A stretch of 64,000 nt of DNA from Austropuccinia psidii (GCA_023105745.1 JALGQZ010000006.1:31573686-31637685), one strand, 5' to 3'; counted from the stretch's first letter, positions 1-12,480 are shown. A program made the numbers and translations. Notes: generated from the letters alone by a model not told the origin.

Positions 1-111
1 TTCATAGGGTTGTGTTTGATGAAATCCTTCTTCTAACATTTCTGGAGATTTCCAAGTTCATTAGGGAATTAATTTCTTATATTCCAGCTCAATATCTGGT
101 ATTAGGGTACA

Positions 112-435
112 TCAATAATGGATAAAACCATCAGATTCTTTGAAGCATAGTCTATAAGAATAGAATCTTCTTATCATATCTTCTAGTTTCTGAATCATTC
201 TTTCTGATAGCCCATCAGCTTGAGGGATATAAGCTGCTAATAATGATAATTTTGTTCCAAAAAGGTTATCAATATTTGTCCATGAAGATGAAGTGAATTT
301 AGGGTGTTTACTATATCTATCTACTAACACTAGGCAATCATTAAAATTCCTATCTCCTCCTGGGGATAGTGCTGCTACACAGTCCATATGAAATATTTCA
401 CATAGGGTTTTTGGTTCTTGGATTTGAATCATCAT
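112..435 (-). pseudogene. Gypsy integrase core remnant
   Basis: A 107-codon open piece carries the integrase core. The segment around the first catalytic Asp reads HMDCVAAL and is followed by VDRYSKHPKF. The piece then jumps to FTSSSWTN and LFGTKLSLLAAYIPQADGL, and ends with the catalytic-Glu segment SERMIQKLEDMIRRF. Compared with the intact copy (50990-51420) about 45 residues are missing between VDRYSK and KFTSS. The second catalytic Asp is therefore lost by an internal deletion, and no working integrase could be made. No function is expected. Confidence 0.9.
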
Positions 436-1350
436 TCCAAATTTATTATCTGTATCTATTTCTTATTTTTGACATCTGTAAGAATTTTGAAAGTATTCTG
501 AAACATATTTTCTCAAATTTGGCCACCAAGAATAAGTTTTGACTCTTTTTAGTGCCATGTCTTCCAAGAGGTTTGAAGATGCAAAAATATCATTGCATCA
601 ATGTAGTATAGTGTTCATTAAAACTCTGTCTTTTAGAGTCATAACAAATTTATGCTTAGCTATATTATTAAGAATTTCAAAAATAAGGTGAAATATACCT
701 TTATCATAAGATTTTTTCCATGCTTCATCTAATTTGGAAGATAATGATGGATATTTATAGTTTTTCATTAAGAGTTGGAGTAAAAAATTACAGTTTGTGT
801 CAACTTCAAAGCTATCTCTGACTTGGTCAAAGAATTCTGTTGTGATTTCTGTGACACATATTCCTTATATATTATTTTCTGCTTCCTATAGCACCCATGC
901 TTGATTTTAAGGTATATTTAATGGGTAACATCTACTGAGGAAATTTTAATCTTTATTAATATTTCCAGAAATGTGTAATATAGTAATATTTCCTCTATAA
1001 TCTTAGATAGCAATTTTTCATCTTAAAATTTGTATATTTGGTGTCCTCATTTTTAGTAATGATTTTACAGAATTAAAGTCTGTAATAAAATCAAAGACTT
1101 TCCCATCAAGGTAATAGTGTAGTTTCTATAGATCCTATACTAAAAAAGGCAGTCCATTTTAACTAATCCATATCTGGATTAAATTGATTTAATTTGTCCA
1201 GAGATGAATCAAATTTTTCCTTCAACATGTTTTGAATTTATGATTTGTGTCTGGCCTAGTAAAGCACATAATTCTTCTCCACAAGAATCAATTTACAATT
1301 TGAAAGGTAAAATACAATATGGAATTAATAGAAAAGGGGAATTGGTGAGG
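436..1350 (-). pseudogene. Gypsy integrase zinc-finger and RNase H region, heavily decayed
   Basis: This stretch lies between the integrase core and RT remnants and matches the equivalent spacing in the full element. Short patches are recognisable on the minus strand: a segment around 480-560 corresponding to the HHCC zinc-binding part of integrase, and a segment around 700-800 matching the linker before it. No frame longer than about 65 codons remains. I assign it by position plus weak patchy similarity only. Confidence 0.6.
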
Positions 1351-1399
1351 GATATATTTAGTTCCTCATATTTTTTAAACATTTCTTTGGTCATATAAT

Positions 1400-2216
1400 A
1401 GACTGTTTGTTGGTCACAATGCTTCTAAAGGGATTTTGATTTTTTTTCAGATTCCTTTATATGCTTTCTGTAGTATCCATAATATCATTTCTTTCTCAGC
1501 TTATTATATTGGTTTCAATAGTACTTCTCTGATAATTCATTTTTATAAACGCCAAGGATTAGTACAGATACTACATGTACAAGTGCTTTTAGTTCAATAT
1601 ATGAAAAGTGACATTTTTAAAAGGATATCTTCATATTGAATTTAAAAATTTTAAATAAGAATATCTATAGTATTTTTAAGAAATTTTTCCAAGTTTCTGA
1701 AAAATCTATTAAGTCCTCAATATATATGATTAGCCATTTTTCTCTGGAAATTCTGTAGAGAATATGGTATTCCTCATTCTTTGATAATGGGAAAGGTCAA
1801 TTTTCATACCAAATGGCATTCTCAGGTATTCATTTATACCACAGTGGATTATTATTTTTAGTAATTCTTCTTGCATTGTCTGTTTATAAATTTTGGTGAA
1901 AACCTTCAATGGAATCCATGGATGTGATATATTTATCCTTTTGGAGATGTGTTAATGTCACATGGATCTTAGTTATTGGATATCTGTCAGGGGTGGTGTA
2001 GGTATTCAAAGCTTTAAAATACCCTGCCATCCTTTATTTAACATTTTGCCATGTTATAATAACATTTTTAGTTACCTCTACCTGTTTATTATGTACTACT
2101 TCCTTCAAGACCCCTAGGTCCATTAATTGTTTAATTTGGACCTCCAAGGCTTCTCTAGCTCTTAGGTTGTCTGAATAAGCTTTTCTTCTCAGAAAGGCTT
2201 GATAAGACTTTTCCAC
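1400..2216 (-). pseudogene. Gypsy reverse transcriptase remnant
   Basis: The open piece at 2034-2216 encodes the start of the RT domain: RAREALEVQIKQLMDLGVL followed by KEVVHNKQVEVTKNVIITW, which parallels the intact copy at 49200-49320. Downstream on the same strand, 1400-2030 keeps scattered RT patches, for example one reading like the segment before the catalytic YIDD motif, but with many stops. The catalytic motif itself is not preserved in any frame I can read. Confidence 0.8.
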
Positions 2217-2348
2217 ATTTATTATAATGTCTAATTCATGTCCAATTATAGATACTAATGGTTTTTCATCAGTTGAAAAGGAATTTTTGAATTTATACAG
2301 GAGACAAATTAACTTTTATTTCATTTATTCTGTTAATTATTCATTGAA

Positions 2349-2864
2349 TTATTCCTCCTTCAACTTTTCAATTATGAATAAATGCTTGTTTGAGATTGAA
2401 TCTTCATTTTTTTTGACAGTAATTTTTTTCTTATCATTTAAAAACCACATTTTTGTCTTATTATCTATTATGGTAAAACACCTAAATTTTTGGTTTGAGA
2501 TATCTATGCCATAAATTGATAAGTAATTATTTCCAAGCATGAAGTGGTTAATGGTATAGTTTTCTATTACTACAAACTCTACTTTTAGTCTTATACATTG
2601 AGATGGATGTGGGAAAATCAATTTCAAATAAATAATTCTAAGGGGCTTGATGATTTTAATTCAACTTCTAAATTTGACCCCTTGTATTGGTATAAGTTCA
2701 TTTTCCCAATCTGGTATAAGTTCATTTTCCCAATCTGGTATAAGTATATTCAGATAATTTTTCCCAACACAAGTAAAGTATGAGCCTATTCTCAAATTTA
2801 TCCTTTCCTCTTGATTGTTTATCATAAAAATGATTATACTAGACTTTCCAGCTATAGAACCCAT
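2349..2864 (-). pseudogene. Gypsy protease region remnant with 24-bp tandem duplication
   Basis: Two overlapping open pieces (2661-2864 and 2349-2627) cover the aspartic protease and the linker to RT. The usual active-site segment is changed: where the full copy has [15 protein letters not shown], this copy reads LRIGSYFTCVGKNYL, so the catalytic Asp is gone. The segment NELIPDWE is encoded twice in a row because of a 24-bp tandem duplication at 2689-2736. The downstream piece (GNNYLSIYGIDISNQKFRCF) matches the linker of the full copy. Confidence 0.85.
2689..2736. repeat. 24-bp tandem duplication
   Basis: A 24-bp unit starting GGTATAAGTTCATTTTCC occurs twice exactly and adjacent, and the first 9 bp begin a third copy. 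It adds eight in-frame residues to the decayed protease region. It is absent from the full-length copy, so it arose by slippage or unequal exchange in this copy. Confidence 0.95.
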
Positions 2865-3299
2865 CCATTTTTCAGGCTTGCTTATATTAAGTTTGGAATC
2901 TTGTATGTTTGTAAGGAATTTATCTGATGTTCCAACTTGTGGTAAATTGGAGTTGCAATATAGTACTTCATAGATTAAATCAATATTATTATTTTGAGAA
3001 TTAATTATATTGATTTAATAACTTTCAAAAGTTTCTAATTCCTCATTTTATTTTTAATAATAAGACTATTCCTCTTTATCATTGTGTTCTTATGTTTCCA
3101 AAATTTATGAATTTTTTCTTCTTTAAGGCAATTATTGGTCAAGTAAAAAATACCACCACATTTATGGTATTTACTTTCCTCATTAGTATTATTGGTTTTG
3201 GAAGGTTCTTTTTGTTTATATTTTTGATAAATGGTTTATTTGGTCTCTTTATATCCAATCTATTCCATATTATTCCAATATTTGTTCTTTTAACAATAT

Positions 3300-5066
3300 C
3301 TTCTAATGCTTTGATGTGCTCTTCTGCAGAAAAATGATCTATGCATCTACTTCTTAGGGAATTTTACAATTACAATCCACATTTATTGAGTTTTTTCATA
3401 TGTAACATTTTTTGTGAATCCCCTGGATATAGAGCACTCAAAATTTCAATTTTTTTTGGGAACTAAGTCAAAGTTTTGTCCTTATGTGGGTCAAAGAATA
3501 AGCTTTCAAATGCATTCTCCATTTTATAACTCCAGGAATCATTTTCCCACTTGGTGAGAATTTTGTTTTTCCACCAAGGCCAGGTGTTCATTCCAATTTT
3601 CTGTCTTATTCCATGATACAATTCCTTTGAATATTTATCAAATAATGAGTGTAATATTGAAGTTATTAAATAATCTGCTATGCCATAATCTTCTTTCAGA
3701 ATATAAAACTTTTCAATAAATGACATATGGTCCTATTCACCTTCTCCTATTAATGTTGGCCATTCTTTAAGTTAAGATGATTCTTTCATTAGAACCTCAT
3801 TATTTTAATTTTTTCGTGAGCCAAACATGAAAGGCTTTGTTGCTTCTACTTTTGGCTGAAAAGGACTTCTTATATGGGAAACTGGTATTGATAAGCTTGA
3901 ATATTCAAGTTAGCCTCACTTATATTATTCATTTTATCAGTAATTAGTATAATTTCATTTTTAATATAATCTTTAAGATTAATTATTTCTTTATCAGTTT
4001 TTTCCCCATGGTTCAAAAGTAATTTTTTTGTGTGAGAAAGTCTTCTATTTGAAGTTTTCTACAGATATTGATAATTTATTTAGTTTTTATGTTAATTTAT
4101 CAGTAATATAGCCATAATTTACTTTTAAAGTGTTTAATTTAGTTTCTTCTATATTATTATACAACTCTTATTTTACTTTTATCAATTATTGAGTATAATA
4201 AATTAAAGTCTTTCGTTTGTTATTTTAAACCATAAATTAGATATTTTATATTTCTTTCTTATTTTGTACAGCAATTTGGGACAAGGATAATATACTGTTA
4301 TTACTTTCTCTTAATAATAATAAAACTATTTTCATGTCATTTAGTGGTAATATTCTCTTTTTAACTTATTTTAAATTATGCAAAATATAATAATACAAAT
4401 TTATTTCTTTGGGAAAGATGGTTGTCTCATTCTTTGTTACTCTCTTTCCTTGGATTCCATCAAGGTTCTGGACAGGTAGAAAACATTTTCCATGGAATAT
4501 TTTTGGATTCTGGGGATCCTGTAGTTGGGGGAGTATGGTTTATTCCAAATGCTTTTATTTCTCTTCTTCCCTTATTTGGGAGCTGGTTGACTTGAGGATT
4601 TATGTTAAAACCTACTGGGGCTTCTACCTTGCTTGCCCCCTTTTTGTTGTGATATTCATTTATATTTTGGAGTTGAGGTTTGGATGATAGTGTATTACTT
4701 CTGTTGGATAATTTAACTTTTCCTTCCTCTTGAAGGAATTTCTTGAGAATTTGTCAAGAGTTTATCACTCCTTGGTGGAATTGGGATGATGTGTTTGTAC
4801 ACTGTGTAATACTGTTTGTATTGGATCAAGTATAGGTCTATTTGGGAATTTCAAATGGTATTTATTTCTTATTGAAGGATTAATAGTTAGTTCCAATTCT
4901 GGTTCAGAAATAATAGGAATCTCAATGACTTGCCTTTGGGATAGGGCACTTTGTTGTGTGGATTCTGTTCCACTGGGGATCTTTCCCCTTTTGTAGAATC
5001 ATTTTCACTTTTGAGTCTACCTCCATCTGATATGATGGAGTATAGGGAACCTCTTATGGTGGTCAT
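3300..5066 (-). pseudogene. Gypsy gag remnant
   Basis: Three parts of Gag are recognisable. The open piece at 3463-3726 is the retrotransposon Gag core: WPWWKNKILTKWENDSW and MENAFESLFFDPHKDKTLT parallel the intact copy at 47840-47960. The stretch at 4409-4687 on the minus strand corresponds to the basic, proline-rich N-terminal half (intact 46980-47120). The Gag start is best placed at 5066, where MTTIRGSLYSI matches the start of the intact Gag (46383). A coiled-coil-like Lys/Glu/Asn-rich zone in between (3750-4380) is full of stops. Confidence 0.85.
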
Positions 5067-5703
5067 AGTAACAAATGAAGAAAAAAGATGAAAGATAATA
5101 AAACTTCTTTTTGAGTTTTTGCAAGAAAGGTGCTCACCTTCAGAGTTCAGAATGGTGGGTCCCAGGAAAATTAATGCTATGGGCTTTCTTTTCTTAATTG
5201 GGATTGGTTTTGAAGAACTTTCAAAATCTTCTTTCACAAAACTTTCAATAGTGAATTGTATTTGGAAACTAAAAAAAGACAAATGAATATGAGTCTTATT
5301 ATAAAAAGCATATTTTTGAAAAGATATGGAAATTTACATGTAAAAAACTTCTCTTCTGTTTTTATAAGAGAAATGATTTAGAAAAAGAAATAAAAATAAT
5401 TTTTTATTTTATTTTCATTTTTTCAAATAATAATAAGATTATTTAATTGATTTAGAATATAAATATATAATTTTAATTTATAAAAATCTTGTTTGATTAC
5501 TAGAGTCTTTCAAATAAAAGTCTTTAAATTCTAAGGATGTGAAAAACTATGTGTAAGACAATAAGATGAATTCCCAAATGCTTCAAAAACTATCAAATTG
5601 AATAGGTATAGATTTATCATATAAAATTATTTTTTTACAGATAAACCCAATTTTAAGATTTATAAAAGGTATTTTAAGTAAAAACCTCAGCCAGGCCCCA
5701 AAA
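5067..5703 (-). other. Gypsy 5' leader and primer-binding site
   Basis: This is the untranslated leader between the 5' LTR end (5704) and the Gag start. Read on the minus strand the first bases after the LTR are TTTTGGGGCCTGGCTGAGG (5703-5685), closely like the bases after the LTR at 45781 and at 39544. The shared TGGGG-type start is what is expected of a tRNA primer-binding site, although I did not identify the tRNA. An open, ATG-less segment at 5067-5282 precedes Gag. Confidence 0.7.
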
Positions 5704-7539
5704 TGTAAGTATTGACTATCAAAAAATAATTGAAAATAACTAATATCTTGATTATTATACTCTGAATGTCCCAAAAATAGTCAATAATAAGAATTGAAAC
5801 AATTACAATAATAAAATACTATATTAATTATGGCCTAAAATACTTTATAGCATTTGTAAGGAATAAATAATATAGATTATATTATAAAAAGAATATAGTA
5901 AAATCAATATATTGATAACTTAACATTTAATATATTATTACTAATCATTATTGTTACCAAAAAATGATAATTGTGTAATTTTTTTTATTTAATATTAAAT
6001 AGCAATTAATAGATAAAATATTACTAATATTAAATTCATAAATCAAGATAGATACTATTTCTATTGATAGCAGATTATTTCAGAGAGAATTAAAGAGAGA
6101 AATATTACAATAGGATAAATAGAACCTAATTTTGGACCTTAATATAATAACTTTTGAAGTATTTTATGCCTCAAGAATTAATTAAAAATTATTCAAAAGG
6201 CAGCTACAATACAAAATAGAGAGAAATAAAAATTTCACTATTTTTACATGGCTTTAGAGAATTTAAGAGAATTCAACAAATATGAACAAAAAATTAATAT
6301 AATAGAAAAAAAGCTGAGTGATTAATACAATTTATAGCTTTGATATTTCACAATCTGAGTGTTTTCTTTTTAAGAAAGAAGTATTTTAACTTTAGATTTA
6401 ATAATTTATTGGATTTGATGCATCTGAGGGAGAAAAAGAGGAAGGAGGGGTCTTTATATAGTAAATATACTTCCTTCTAGTGACTAGATACCTTATAGAA
6501 CATGCTTACATATTTTATCCACTGGAACAGATCATTATTTTTTGGTTTAGTAATTATTACATCATTATCAAACCTTTTTATCTCATTATTGTGCCATATC
6601 TTAAGGTTATCACTATAAGTTCAATTTTTTGACATCATAGGCTTGGAAAATGCTTCAATTTCATGGATTAAGGAAGCTTTAATCATGAAATACCAACATA
6701 CACCATTTTGTCTTTTATTCACCTGTTCAGCTTAAGTTAAGATTAAAATTGAAGATCAAAAATGATACATTTGATGCTTTAGCTTTAATAATTAGTAAGT
6801 TTGTATTTTTTCAATAAAATAAAATCAAGAGTGTTAATACTCATATATTGGAATATTTTCACTAATTTTTGAAGATAATTTCATTAAATAATTAAGACTC
6901 TATTTTTGATGATTTTATTTGTGAGTTATATCTTTTGTAGACATTTAATATTTCAAATTTTGACCCATGATTCATAGGGTTATACCTTGAAAATCATGAT
7001 TAAAATTATCAAATTCCTCACATATGAGCTAGAAAAATATAAATATATGCTTGTTTTTAAGATTGGAACACTTTTGGTTTTGAGTAGTCAACTGCTAATA
7101 CTATTTTTGATCAATTTCTCTTTATTTATAACTTGAGAAATTAATCTCATAGCTGTATTACTAAAGTTATTTTGTGGTAACTTTGATTTTGGAGCATATC
7201 CTTAACAAGTGTATTCCAAATTTTATGAGCTAAAAACACACCATATATATTAATTTTCTAGAAAAGTGCATATATCCAGGTATCTAAGTAAGTATTGAGT
7301 TTCCAGATATTGGCTCAAAGAGTAATATATTTGTTTTTGGATGGGTAATTAATTTGCACAATTAATTAAAGATTTTTATTCATTAGTTCCCTAGATAATC
7401 AATAATTTATGCTTTTTTATTGCATTTCTACTTATCTTGATGAAAATTTAGGAATTGAGCTTTAATTAGTATTATTAAGATGAGTTTTATAACATTTTTG
7501 TGACCTCTATGAATAGTGGTAATATATCAAAGGCTCACA
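5704..7539 (-). repeat. 5' LTR of the minus-strand Gypsy element
   Basis: On the minus strand this begins TGTGAGCCTTTGATATATTA at 7539 and ends ...ACTTACA at 5704, i.e. TG...CA ends. Its length of 1836 bp is close to the 1922-bp LTRs at 43859 and 52272. The first 50 bases align with the start of those LTRs. The body aligns better with the plus-strand LTR at 62343-64000: matching patches include the segment with ATATATGCACTTTT (about 7270) and the one ending in AAAGTTACCA (about 7170). A TATA-like promoter lies at 6452-6460. Confidence 0.85.
6452..6460 (-). promoter_or_regulatory. TATA box of the LTR
   Basis: On the minus strand the sequence reads TATATAAAG followed by ACCCCTCCTTCC. The related plus-strand LTR has TATATATAGAG at the matching place (63425). 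This is the likely core promoter of the element, placed in the middle of the LTR as expected for a U3/R boundary. Confidence 0.6.
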
Positions 7540-9050
7540 TAGGCATACCAGATGTATGGGCATGAGATGTTAGCAGTATTTCTGTAACATATCATAAATT
7601 ATTCCTGAAATGATCAATCAGAAAGTCTGAATGTGAAAAATAAGATTTAAATTTAATACCAAGACTTAATATCAGTTTGTTGTTGATCAAAAATTTAAAT
7701 TTTGTTTTGAAGAAAAATAAACAAACACTTAAAATCAAATCTTCAAAGAACACTGAAGAAACCTTTGTAATTAGACAATTAAAGGTTATTTACATGAAGT
7801 TGTTTTCCTAGTTTATTTTATATATCAATTAATTGTTAAAAAGGAGATTTTTTGAAGTAAGTTTAAATTTGATGAAATATTTGACTATAATATTCTGAAT
7901 TAAATTGATATTAATTACATTTTTGGACTAGGTCTTCTCTTTTTTTGAGTGAAAAATCCACTCCTATTTATAATAAAGAAATATATGATATTCATATTCA
8001 TAATTAAAGCAAACATAACAAACTTTATCGAGCAAAAAAAATTAATAATAATAAATAATTATACTTAATCATAGATATATAAATATTAAATGATAATAGA
8101 ATCCCAAATAGTCATTATTAAGAATAGAGTATTTTTGTTTATTACCAATAAAATGATTAGAAAGATATCATTATGAATGTGATATTCCAAATAATAGTCT
8201 TTTATGATTAATTTATCAGTGAAGGCTTCAAAAAATATATAGATAGAGTGAGAATTAGAGAAATTACACATTAAAAGAACATAATTGAAATTATTTCTTA
8301 ATAATAAAGTATTATTCTCAAAAAAATATCAATACAAAACCATTTTTTATCTATTAAAACATGAAATATGTATCTAAATAATTACTACTTATTTATTTAT
8401 ATCTTCTTTGGAGGGTCTTTTTACCTTCTAAGACATCCTTGATAATAAAGAAGAGTAACAATAAATATTTAGATTTTCAAAATACTCTCAATAACCTCAG
8501 AATGGTATAGCTTTTGAGTTGAATAACACTAATTGTAATATTATAGTAGGTTTAGGATTTCCATTTTGAATAACTATTGGTATAATAAAGGTTTTTGTTT
8601 ATCAATAAATTGATATTTACTGCTATAATACCTTAATTTTAAGGATTAAAGTCTTCACTAATTATAAATCCTCATTTAAACTAAAATAAGCTCTTTTAAA
8701 ATACTTATTTGGGAATTTGAGTGGAATTGTGAAAAATGTTTAAGCTTCTTACAATGAGAAAATATTTTTTTGATATTATATCACTTATTTTTCAAATTTT
8801 AAATTAAATTAATTTAAAAATATATTGTAATTTAACAAGAAAATATTATTCATTAAGTAATTATAATATTATTTCAAGATTTGGGTTGAGTAATGCTTAT
8901 TTCACTATAATGATGATTCCTTACATTTCAAATTTATGAAGTAAATAATTGGGGCTATTGAGGTTTAGCATAAAATATGGATATAAATTATTTTTATCAA
9001 AATCCATACATAAGGGTACCTTTTAAGTCTATACTCACAAGAGAAATAAT
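7540..9050. other. AT-rich stretch without recognised genes
   Basis: There is no open frame longer than about 60 codons and no TE domain that I can read. Base composition is strongly AT. It lies between the 5' LTR of the first element and the 3' LTR of the chromovirus, and probably represents old decayed repeats. Confidence 0.6.
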
Positions 9051-9059
9051 CTCCCCCTG

Positions 9060-9981
9060 AGAATATATTTAATGATGGCCACCTTTCCAGGGTGTATGGT
9101 TGAAATACAGGTATTTATGAAACAAGACTATGAAAATGAATGTGGTTACCAAGGTGGATTGATGTAGCATTGAAGCTTGCAAAATGATTTTGGAATTACA
9201 CCTTGAATAAGCCTTGAGAAATGAACTGCCAATATTTCCTTGGAGGAATACTGCGCAATTGAAAAATACCAATTACTGCTTGATGTCATGATTGGTATTT
9301 GAAAATAACACTTGCACTTGAGCCTTGATGAATCCTCTGGATGATTTGCTGAATTTATGTTATGAGATGTTGAAATAACCTTCTGATATTGGCACCATTG
9401 AATTTATGGTGAAAAAAGGTGCATAATGGTGTATAACACCATTTATGACACTCTTGGGTATTGAAGATGAAAAGTTGCCAAAGCTCTTTTGAATGGATTC
9501 CCTGAGGAAAGAGAGGAAAAGGAGTTTCAGTGGCTTCAGGACTTGCAGAGGTGCTTTATGGAAAGTTTTTTGTGTTTTGGCCAAAACAAGCCTAAATTGT
9601 TTTAAAACTTTATTTGTGCAAAAATGTGAAAATCTTGCAATTAAACCCCAAACGGCCTGATATGACCGTTTTGGAATATTTCCCACATTAAAAGGAAATA
9701 TGGCATAAAATGGTTAAATGCACAAAACTGTATTGAAAGCTTAAAAATCATAATGAAGGCTTTTGGGCTGTATTTCCACTATTGCATGGGAGATGCCCAA
9801 AAATGAAGGCAGAGAAAAGCCATGAATGTAATGATGATTGGGAAGGGGACAGGTTTTCCCCAGATGATGAAATGAACATAAAGTGCATAAAAGTGAAATC
9901 GGCCAATTTGGCCAAGAGTAAGGGATATGGCATTGATATTCCATAAAATTGTCCAAGGGTTATTATCCATGGTTGTGACAG
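9060..9981 (-). repeat. 3' LTR of the chromovirus-type Gypsy element (left end uncertain)
   Basis: On the minus strand the LTR starts at 9981 with TGTCACAACC, directly after a G-rich polypurine tract. A second LTR of the same type starts at 42480 with the same bases. Several blocks are shared between the two copies: a GTGCATAATGG block followed by a short hairpin with ACACC (9421 and 41842), and a block with the short inverted repeat around AATATT...GGAATA (9232 and 41633). The far end is not sharply defined; I place it near 9060 by loss of similarity. Confidence 0.65.
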
Positions 9982-9997
9982 TACCCCCACCTTGAAT
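9982..9997 (-). other. Polypurine tract of the chromovirus element
   Basis: Immediately before the LTR start, the minus strand reads CAAGGTGGGGGTAC. A purine run with a G tract adjoining TGTCA is the usual plus-strand primer site of Tf1/sushi-like Gypsy elements. Confidence 0.75.
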
Positions 9998-10233
9998 GGT
10001 GAGCTCCTGAGAACCAAGACAAGGTAGATCCTGTCAAGGCTATTGGAAAGAGTTTGAGGTAGGGGTTTAAGAGGAATGATTAAAAGAAATAATTGAAAAC
10101 TGATACTAAGAAATTGACATATGATGTGGGACTTGCTTGATCTTCTTTTGACATTGGCTTAAAGATTTATTTAATTTGTAAAATGTTTGATGGTTTTTCA
10201 TGAATTGAATTTGATGTAAATAAAGAATGAAAT

Positions 10234-10487
<254 letters not shown>

Positions 10488-10582
10488 AGAGAAATGAATT
10501 TTGAGGTGGTTCCAATCTTGATCACTGAGATTGACAATTGATTTGAATTGGCCAAGGACCTGGAAAAGAAGATTTGATTCCA

Positions 10583-11023
10583 GGTTCTCACAGAGTTGCT
10601 AAGGTGATTTTTTGATAGATTGTATACCCTCAGGGAATTTCATGCCAGTAGAAGAACTTACTTTTGGTAATCACCACTCCAGCCAGTGCCATAGACAGAA
10701 AATTCATTTGCTTAAAGAATGAATTGGTACTTAAAAGACTTGTAAATTGAATTGAAAAGTGAACAGTCCATTTTCCCAAGGAAAAATGGACATAAGGATT
10801 GGAATTGATGTTGAAAGCTTGGCAAGAGTCCTGTCTTCAGAATATTAACAAGTCCTCACAGAGTGGGCATGGTTATGCTTACAACAAAAAGGGTAGAATA
10901 CCTCTAAAGGTGTATACCAGGAGTGGGACTTGATTTTGGTAATTCCTCTCCCCACCAAGTACCATAAAAAATCAAGCTCTTGCAGAATTGGATCCTGGCT
11001 TTTCAGGATATAAAGAATGAAAA
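10583..11023 (-). repeat. Imperfect direct duplication in the chromovirus 3' region
   Basis: Two related segments, about 10583-10725 and 10851-11023, share a start with CTCACAGAG, a middle with TTTTGGTAAT, a block reading AGTGCCATA or AGTACCATA, and an end at AAAGAATGA. They are separated by about 125 bp. The duplication lies downstream of the chromodomain coding region and is diverged, so it is old. Confidence 0.7.
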
Positions 11024-11029
11024 TCCTCA

Positions 11030-11240
11030 GCAAGTTTGGGACAATTCTTGAGGTTTTAAATTGGTTCCCAAGTGGATCTTACTGGGTCTTGACTGAAACT
11101 TTCCATTACACAAAATACCATAATTTTGAACTCTTGATCTTGAAATCCATTATTTGAGAGACTTCCCATTCCTCTTCTTCTTCAATTATTATTTGAGTAG
11201 GAGGCTCTTGATACCAATTTGAGATTATTGATGTCTTGAC
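11030..11240 (-). pseudogene. Chromodomain remnant at the integrase C-terminus
   Basis: On the minus strand from about 11200 the frame reads EEEEEWEVSQIMDFKIKSS, then KLWYFV, a stop, WKVS, and after another stop DPLGNQF. This is a chromodomain in the standard order: the EWEV start, the YxVxW core, then the acidic WEP-like end. Chromodomains of chromoviruses target integration to heterochromatin (family knowledge). Two stops fall inside the domain and the conserved Trp-Glu-Pro end is degraded. Confidence 0.8.
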
Positions 11241-12480
11241 TTGTTCAAGGAGGGAAATATGGAAGACTGGGTGGATGGATTCCATTGAGATGGTAGGAAT
11301 GAGTACTTACTTTCTTCAAAATTGGAAGAGGACCCAACCATCTTTCTGACATTTTTTTGATGTGTCTTGTTGATTTGATTCTCTTAGAGGAAAGCCATAC
11401 CATGTAACCAGGATCGAAAACAGGTGGACTTGCTCTACTTTTATCGGCATACCTTGTAAAGCTGTTTATGAAAACTTCTAGTTCTCTCTTAAAATATTGC
11501 TGTACTTATTGGATTTTTGTTGATAAATTTCCAGAAGGAGTGTCTTAAGTAATGTGAGCTGAGTCAAAATGAGGATCTCTTCCATAAAAAGTGAAAAATG
11601 GTGGTTGTTTTGTGGAAGAGTGCTCAGAGTTATTGTAAGAAGATTCAGCCAAGGGGAGCCAGGTGTGCCAATCCTCTTTATGATAACTGACATAAATCCA
11701 AAGGCACTGTTCTAGGCTATTATTTACCATTTCTGTCTTTCCATCAGCTTCAGGATGATAAGAAGCTGAAAGATCTCTTGAAACCTTGAGCTTCTGACAA
11801 AGGTTGGTTCAAAAAAAAGAAACAAAAAGAGAACCTCTATCACTGACAATGCTTGAAGGAAGGCCATGCTTTGAGAAAATATTCTTGGTGAATAAATGGG
11901 TCAAATCTATTGAAGTTATTGAAGACATTGTTTGAATGAAAAATGCCATTTTTGAGAATCTGTCCCCTATAAAAAAATTGAGTCAAAGGAATTCAACAGT
12001 GGCAATTGAGTTATGAAGTCCATTTAAATACAAATCCAAGGACCATTTTTAATTTGAAGAGGCTTGAGTAATCCAAGCTTCTTATGATGAATATTCTGTT
12101 TCATTGAGCACTATTGACAGGATGAAACATAATCCTTGATAAATTGAGTCATACCAGACAAGTGAAAATCCTGCTTGAAAATTTTGAGAGTCTTCTCTTT
12201 TCCAGGATGGCCAGCTAGAGGAGAATAATGGTGCTTTTTAAGAATACTGGGTTGAATCTTGGGGTCATTTGGGACCACCACCCAATCCTTTAATAGAAGA
12301 ATTTGGGAAGAGGAATCAAGAGAGTAATCTTAGACAGATTTACCTTTACCCAAATCTTGAGGGATACTTCTTTATTTAGAATCTTGCCATAATGCCTTCT
12401 TAAATGATTCAATTGAAACTTGAAAATGATTCCACCTTGACTGAAAAGAATTTTGAGGCTTTAATTTCATCTTGCGTGAT
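11241..12480 (-). pseudogene. Chromovirus integrase remnant
   Basis: The zinc-binding part is at about 12300-12080: HHYSPLAGHPGKEKTLKIF, then a CX2C-type segment. The core follows with MDFITQLP, holding the first catalytic Asp, at about 12030. The C-terminal part is at 11478-11730 (EDWHTWLPLAESSYNNSEH and FYGRDPHFD). At least ten stops and several frameshifts interrupt it. The region around the second catalytic Asp (about 11870-11830) is badly degraded. Non-functional. Confidence 0.85.

Larger units (their letters stand above)
1..5066 (-). mobile_element. Decayed Ty3/Gypsy internal region (gag-pol), minus strand
   Basis: Read on the minus strand from 5066 to 1 there are, in the expected order, a Gag N-terminus, Gag core, protease, RT start and integrase core, each closely matching the corresponding part of the full-length element at 43859-54193. 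The 3' end, including the 3' LTR, lies outside the window. Stops and indels occur throughout, so no long frame survives; the best open pieces are 60-130 codons. The element is older than the copy at 43859, because amino-acid identity to it is clearly reduced. Its 5' LTR is at 5704-7539. The individual domain remnants are listed separately. Confidence 0.9.
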
